Below, one piece after another: positions 6,037-9,774 of a stretch of 9,774 nt of DNA (its first letter is position 1; each line of letters begins with the position of its first letter). The stretch spans positions 1 to 9,774 of the forward strand of contig DXCD01000082.1 of NCBI GenBank assembly GCA_019116185.1. The letters run 5' to 3'. A program made the position numbers and the translations under genes. Below the pieces are notes generated by a model. It saw only the letters and a program-made list of their open reading frames with translations, made no database searches and had not been told where the DNA came from. The DNA comes from Candidatus Mediterraneibacter stercorigallinarum (lineage in GTDB: Bacteria > Bacillota > Clostridia > Lachnospirales > Lachnospiraceae).

Positions 6037-7494
6037 ATGAGTAACAGAGTAAGAACTAGGTTTGCTCCCAGCCCTACAGGGCGGATGCATGTCGGAAATC
6101 TGCGTACAGCGCTTTATGCGTACCTGATCGCAAAACACGAGGGAGGGGACTTTATTCTCCGTGTGGAGGACACAGATCAGGAGCGCTTTGTGGAAGGAGC
6201 ACTGGACATTATATACAGAACGATGGAGAAAACCGGGCTGAAACATGACGAGGGTCCGGACAAAGACGGCGGATACGGACCGTACGTGCAGAGCGAGAGA
6301 CAGGCGTCAGGGCTCTATCTGAAGTATGCGAAGCAGCTTGTGGAGCAGGGAGACGCATATTACTGTTTCTGTGACAAGGAGAGGCTGGAATCATTAAAGA
6401 CCTCTGTGTCTGACGACGGGACAGATATTGTTGTATATGACAAGCACTGTCTGGGCCTGAGCCGGGAAGAGGTGGAGGCAAATCTTGCGGCCGGGAAGCC
6501 GTGGGTCATCCGCCTGAATGTTCCGAATGAAGGAGAGACGACCTTCCATGACGAGATCTACGGGGATATCACAGTTCCCAACAATGAGCTGGACGATATG
6601 ATCCTGATCAAGTCGGACGGATTTCCTACCTATAATTTTGCAAATGTTATTGATGACCATCTGATGGGAATCACGCATGTGGTGCGAGGAAATGAGTACC
6701 TGTCCTCCGCGCCGAAGTACAACAGGCTTTACGAGGCGTTCGGCTGGGAGATCCCTGTGTACGTGCACTGCCCGCTGATTACGGACGAGAACCATAAAAA
6801 GCTGAGCAAGCGGTGCGGACATTCCTCCTATGAGGATCTGATTGACCAGGGATTTGTATCCGAGGCAGTGGTCAACTATGTGGCTCTGCTGGGCTGGTGT
6901 CCGTCTGACAACAGGGAAATTTTCTCTTTGAAAGAGCTGGTTGAGGCGTTTGACTACAGGCATATGAGCAAGTCCCCGGCTGTCTTTGACACCGTGAAGC
7001 TGAAATGGATGAACGGCGAGTATTTGAAAGCAATGGACTTTGACCGTTTCTACGAACTGGCAGAGCCTTATATCCGCAGGACAGTCACAAAGGATTATGA
7101 CCTGAAGAAGATTGCCGCGCTGGTCAAAACAAGGATCGAGATCCTTCCTGATATTTGTGAACAGATCGATTTCTTTGAGGAACTGCCGGAGTATGACAAT
7201 GAGCTCTACCGGCACAAGAAGATGAAGACGGATCCTGAGAAGGGGCTTGCCCTGCTTCAGGAAGTGCTGCCGCTCCTTGAGGCGCAGGAAGATTACAGCA
7301 ATGATGCTCTTTTTGAGATGCTCAAAGGCTTTGCAGGAGAGAAAGAATACAAGATCGGTTATGTGATGTGGCCGTTGAGAACCGCGGTCTCAGGCAAGCA
7401 GAACACGCCGGGCGGAGCAACGGAGCTGATGGAGGTATTGGGGAAAGAAGAGTCCCTGAACAGAATCCGAAAAGGCATTGAGAAACTTAGCTAG
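6037..7494 (+). CDS. gltX: Glutamate--tRNA ligase
   Basis: This cytoplasmic class I synthetase joins glutamate to its tRNA. In many Firmicutes it also charges tRNA-Gln, which an amidotransferase then corrects; whether that applies here cannot be read from this gene. The 485 residues match the usual length. The N-terminus has RFAPSPTGRMHVGNLRTALY (8-27), where HVGN is the HIGH-type motif. The RVEDTD segment is at 42-47 and the KMSKS-type loop is HKKLSKR (253-259). Residues 110-138 hold Cys110, Cys112 and Cys138 (CFC ... YDKHC), resembling part of the zinc site of some GluRS enzymes, with the fourth ligand unclear. The C-terminal half, about 315-485, is the helical anticodon-binding region. TTGGAGAG at 6024-6031 precedes ATG closely. 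It is the middle gene of the sirtuin-like/gltX/helicase run, with gaps of 27 and 11 bases. Confidence 0.97.
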   Translation: MSNRVRTRFAPSPTGRMHVGNLRTALYAYLIAKHEGGDFILRVEDTDQERFVEGALDIIYRTMEKTGLKHDEGPDKDGGYGPYVQSERQASGLYLKYAKQLVEQGDAYYCFCDKERLESLKTSVSDDGTDIVVYDKHCLGLSREEVEANLAAGKPWVIRLNVPNEGETTFHDEIYGDITVPNNELDDMILIKSDGFPTYNFANVIDDHLMGITHVVRGNEYLSSAPKYNRLYEAFGWEIPVYVHCPLITDENHKKLSKRCGHSSYEDLIDQGFVSEAVVNYVALLGWCPSDNREIFSLKELVEAFDYRHMSKSPAVFDTVKLKWMNGEYLKAMDFDRFYELAEPYIRRTVTKDYDLKKIAALVKTRIEILPDICEQIDFFEELPEYDNELYRHKKMKTDPEKGLALLQEVLPLLEAQEDYSNDALFEMLKGFAGEKEYKIGYVMWPLRTAVSGKQNTPGGATELMEVLGKEESLNRIRKGIEKLS

Positions 7495-7505
7495 AGAGGG
7501 AACAG

Positions 7506-9335
7506 ATGGGATTTAACCAGGCTCAGAAAAAGGCGGTCACCCATGGAGCCGGACCCTGCCAGGTGCTGGCAGGACCCGGCTCCGGGAAGACGCTTACCAT
7601 TGTGAACAGGATCAGGTATCTGATCGAAGAATGCCATGTAAGACCAGAAGAGATTCTGGTCGTTACTTTTACCCGTTTTGCCGCGGCTGAGATGAAAGAA
7701 AGGCTGTCCGGGCTGATGGGAAAGAAAAATATACCGGTCACGGCAGGCACGTTCCACGGGATCTATTACGGCATTCTGAAGTGGGCGTACAGGTTCGGAC
7801 CCCAGAATATTCTGTCAGAGGAGGAAAAATACCAGCTCCTGCGTCTGATCATTGGACGGCAGGAGCTGGATCCGTCTGATGAAGAAGATTTTCTGAAAGA
7901 TATTGCTGAGGAGATCGGAAAAGTCAAAAATAACCGGATCGATATCCAGGAGTACGTGTCGTCAAAATGCGGAGCAGAGACATTTCGCGATATATACACG
8001 GAGTATGAAAAAGAACGCAAGTCACTTCGCAAGATCGATTTCGACGACATGCTGGTCGTCTGCTATGAGCTCTTTGCGTCCAGACCGGATGTGCTGGCAC
8101 AGTGGCAGAAGAAATTCCGGTACATCCTTGTGGATGAATTTCAGGATATCAACCGCGTGCAGTATGATGTGCTGCGGATGCTGGCGCTTCCGGAAAATAA
8201 TCTCTTTGTGGTGGGGGATGACGATCAGGCGATCTATGGCTTCCGGGGCGCTGACCCGGAGATCATGTTCCGGTTCGGGAAGGATTATCCGGGAGCAGAG
8301 CAGATCCTGCTTGATGTGAATTACCGGTCAACGTCGAATATTGTCAAAAATGCTCTTAAAGTCATCGGCAATAACGAAAAGAGATTTCAGAAGAAGATCC
8401 AGGCTGTAAGGGAGACGGGGGATTTCCTGCATATCCAGGAGCTGAAAGACCCTAATGAGGAAGCGCAGTACGTGGCGGATGAGATTGAAAAACGGATCGG
8501 CAAGGGAGTCCCCGCAGAAGAGATCGCAGTACTGTTCCGGATTCATACGGATGCAAGGCCGACTGCAGAGGAGTTGATCAGGAGAAAACTTCCATTCCAG
8601 ATGCGGGAGCATCTTCCCAATCTGTATGACCATTTTATCGCAAAGGATATCCAGGCTTATTTCCGCCTTGCCTTGGGCAGGTTCACCCGCGGAGATCTGC
8701 TCCGGGTCATGAACCGTCCGAAACGGTATATCGGGAGGGACAGCCTTTCAGAGGGAGTGTCCTTTGAGGAGATAAGGAAATTCTACTGCGACAAAGACTG
8801 GATGCTGGACCGGATCGACCAGTTTGAGTGGGATGTGAAAATGCTCTCGAGGATGGCACCCTATGCGGCGGTCCAGTATATCAGAAAGAGGATCGGATAT
8901 GATGATTTTCTGAAGGACTATGCTTTTACAAACAAGATCGGGCGGTCAGACTTAAATGAAGTGCTTGCGGAGATCGAGGAGGCGGCGCGTCCCTATGCTA
9001 CGGCAGAGGAATGGTTCAGCCATGTAGAAGAATATACAGAGGCATTGAAGAGAAAAGAACGGCAGAAAGACCTTGTCAGGGAAGGGGTGCGCCTGATGAC
9101 TCTCCATGCGGCGAAAGGCCTGGAGTTTGACACGGTATTCATGATCGGGGCAAATGAAGGCAGGATGCCTTATCAGAAGGCTGTGACCGAGAAGTCGGAG
9201 GAGGAAGAACGCCGGCTCTTTTATGTGGGGATGACCCGGGCGGAAAATCTGCTCAGGATCTGTTATGTAAAAGAAAAAAACGGGAAAGAGACAGCTCCTT
9301 CCCGCTTTGTGGATGAACTTCTGGAAGAGGAGTAA
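7506..9335 (+). CDS. Compact UvrD/PcrA-like superfamily 1A DNA helicase
   Basis: This is an ATP-dependent 3'-5' DNA translocase of the UvrD/Rep/PcrA family, likely acting in DNA repair or in clearing replication or transcription blocks. All helicase motifs are visible: Q-motif FNQAQKKAV (3-11), motif I AGPGSGKT (22-29), Ia TFTRFAAAEMKERL (54-67), Ic TAGTFHG (79-85), II LVDEFQD (208-214), III GDDDQAIYGFRGAD (237-250), IV DVNYRS (270-275), V TLHAAKGLEFD (532-542) and VI FYVGMTRAE (572-580). At 609 residues it is shorter than PcrA/UvrD (about 720-750). The 2B insertion appears reduced, and the protein ends about 30 residues after motif VI with no C-terminal tail. It is therefore probably not the main PcrA, which should be encoded elsewhere. 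A weak GAGGGA lies at 7496-7501, and only 11 bases separate it from gltX, so it is cotranscribed with gltX. Its stop faces the DUF1292 gene across six bases. Confidence 0.93.
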   Translation: MGFNQAQKKAVTHGAGPCQVLAGPGSGKTLTIVNRIRYLIEECHVRPEEILVVTFTRFAAAEMKERLSGLMGKKNIPVTAGTFHGIYYGILKWAYRFGPQNILSEEEKYQLLRLIIGRQELDPSDEEDFLKDIAEEIGKVKNNRIDIQEYVSSKCGAETFRDIYTEYEKERKSLRKIDFDDMLVVCYELFASRPDVLAQWQKKFRYILVDEFQDINRVQYDVLRMLALPENNLFVVGDDDQAIYGFRGADPEIMFRFGKDYPGAEQILLDVNYRSTSNIVKNALKVIGNNEKRFQKKIQAVRETGDFLHIQELKDPNEEAQYVADEIEKRIGKGVPAEEIAVLFRIHTDARPTAEELIRRKLPFQMREHLPNLYDHFIAKDIQAYFRLALGRFTRGDLLRVMNRPKRYIGRDSLSEGVSFEEIRKFYCDKDWMLDRIDQFEWDVKMLSRMAPYAAVQYIRKRIGYDDFLKDYAFTNKIGRSDLNEVLAEIEEAARPYATAEEWFSHVEEYTEALKRKERQKDLVREGVRLMTLHAAKGLEFDTVFMIGANEGRMPYQKAVTEKSEEEERRLFYVGMTRAENLLRICYVKEKNGKETAPSRFVDELLEEE

Positions 9336-9341
9336 AGCAGA

Positions 9342-9647
9342 TTACTCGATATCATCCAGATCAATATCGCTGAAGTCCTGTTCTTCCATCCAGTCGTTGA
9401 ACGCTTCGCAGACCCGGTCAAATTCCTCATCTTCAATGATGTTTTCGAGTCCCGGCTCTTCATCTTCACCGTTGTCGATAAAACGGTAGAGATATACCTG
9501 GCCATCGTCATTGTCTCCGCTTTCGTCAAGGGGAAGGAGGGCGATATATTCTCTGCCGTCTGTCTCAAAGATTGTGAGCACGGCGCACTCCAGTTCTTGG
9601 TCATTTTCAAGTGTCAGTGTTACGGTGAGTGATTCGTTTTCATTCAT
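9342..9647 (-). CDS. DUF1292 (YrzB-like) small acidic protein
   Basis: This is a 101-residue, strongly acidic cytoplasmic protein of unknown function. The pattern LTLENDQELECAVLTIFET, DGREYIALLPLDE and VYLYRF, then acidic residues and EDEEFDRVCEAFNDWM, is the DUF1292 family signature common in Firmicutes. Family members often sit near ruvX (yqgF) and the IreB family gene; neither is visible here, though they could lie beyond the right edge. The last dozen residues are nearly all Asp, Glu, Ile or Ser, longer than the core family. ATG (complement of 9645-9647) is eight bases downstream of AGAAGGAG (complement of 9656-9663). No membrane segment or catalytic motif is seen. Transcription converges on the helicase gene, with no terminator between them. 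Confidence 0.9.
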   Translation of the reverse strand: MNENESLTVTLTLENDQELECAVLTIFETDGREYIALLPLDESGDNDDGQVYLYRFIDNGEDEEPGLENIIEDEEFDRVCEAFNDWMEEQDFSDIDLDDIE

Positions 9648-9685
9648 ATGTGTTTCTCCTTCTGTCTGTTACGTATAATATGCAG

Positions 9686-9716
9686 GCAGCCGCTTTTTAC
9701 CCGAAAGGGTGGCTGC
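9686..9716 (-). promoter_or_regulatory. GAAA-capped hairpin upstream of the DUF1292 gene
   Basis: On the plus strand GCAGCC (9686-9691) pairs with GGCTGC (9711-9716), and inside it ACCC-GAAA-GGGT (9699-9710) makes a second helix stacked directly on the first. A seven-base bulge (GCTTTTT) lies on one side only. Neither strand has a T run immediately after the stem, so it is not a standard intrinsic terminator. It lies 39 bases before the DUF1292 start and may be a leader structure or the end of an unseen transcript. Confidence 0.45.
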
Positions 9717-9726
9717 TGCTGTATCG

Positions 9727-9739
9727 TACCATGATGGTA
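9727..9739. promoter_or_regulatory. 13-base palindrome, operator-like
   Basis: TACCAT-G-ATGGTA is a perfect inverted repeat around one central base. It overlaps the -10 element of the possible minus-strand promoter, the position expected for a repressor site. No regulator gene is visible and I do not recognise the sequence as a known operator, so this is a structural observation only. Confidence 0.35.
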
Positions 9740-9762
9740 TCAGAAAGAAATCGAAAAAGCAA
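9734..9762 (-). promoter_or_regulatory. Possible promoter for the DUF1292 gene
   Basis: Read on the minus strand, TTGCTT (9757-9762) and TACCAT (9734-9739) are 17 bases apart, and TGA directly before TACCAT gives an extended -10. Transcription would start near 9727 and produce a leader of roughly 80 bases that includes the GAAA-capped hairpin. Both boxes are imperfect, and the gene could instead be read from a promoter beyond the right edge. The last 12 bases of the window hold nothing I recognise. Confidence 0.35.
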
Positions 9763-9774
9763 GATATAAGATTA

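Noticed and set aside
6394..7215. 273-codon minus-strand open frame
   Set aside because: It is fully antisense to gltX, whose motifs are intact. The translated protein has no recognisable domain.
5269..9335. SIR2 plus helicase as an anti-phage defence module
   Set aside because: Defence SIR2 modules pair an intact NADase-type SIR2 with HerA or other effectors. Here the SIR2 active site is lost, the helicase is UvrD-like, and an essential synthetase lies between them, so a housekeeping operon is more likely.
9347..9369. Hairpin CGATAT...ATATCG as a helicase terminator
   Set aside because: It is only six A/T-rich pairs with no T run, and it arises from repeated Asp/Ile codons at the end of the DUF1292 gene.
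9674..9679. Plus-strand TATAAT as a rightward promoter
   Set aside because: There is no acceptable -35 at 16-18 bases upstream, and no plus-strand gene is visible before the window ends.

Overview
The window looks like a chromosomal housekeeping segment from a Clostridia-class Firmicute, most likely Lachnospiraceae-like. The evidence is strong AGGAGG-type ribosome binding sites, a Fe-S/propeptide-type PurF, a DUF1292 protein, a BspA-type leucine-rich-repeat surface protein and a balanced base composition. The assignment rests on gene style and was not checked by a database search. I see no rRNA, tRNA, CRISPR array, insertion sequence, phage gene or attachment site.

Layout: (1) Positions 1-2399 read rightward as one tight run. 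They hold the 3' end of a polar amino-acid ABC permease, its ATPase, and purF only 18 bases later. (2) Positions 2400-2552 hold a good promoter and a hairpin-forming leader in front of purB. The purB product is a long adenylosuccinate lyase resembling the human enzyme. A textbook intrinsic terminator follows (4017-4054). (3) Positions 4133-5128 encode a single-pass membrane-anchored protein with a long acidic Ala/Ser/Pro/Glu-rich stalk and C-terminal BspA-like repeats. Directly after its stop lies a perfect 24-base tandem duplication. The duplication reads in frame with the gene as two copies of an 8-residue peptide. (4) A consensus promoter at 5185-5213 precedes a probable three-gene operon: a sirtuin-fold protein with its catalytic and nicotinamide-site residues replaced, gltX (glutamyl-tRNA synthetase), and a compact UvrD/PcrA-like helicase. 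(5) A DUF1292 gene on the minus strand converges on the helicase, with only 6 bases between the two stop codons. Its upstream region holds a GAAA-capped hairpin and a 13-base palindrome overlapping a possible promoter.

Working together: the first block can supply an amino acid, possibly glutamine, to the PurF reaction that opens purine synthesis. PurB acts twice in the same pathway. The sirtuin-like/gltX/helicase operon has no obvious common pathway. The least explained items are the degenerate sirtuin, the duplicated peptide after the LRR gene, and the structured leaders of purB and the DUF1292 gene. I found no convincing complete new multi-gene system.
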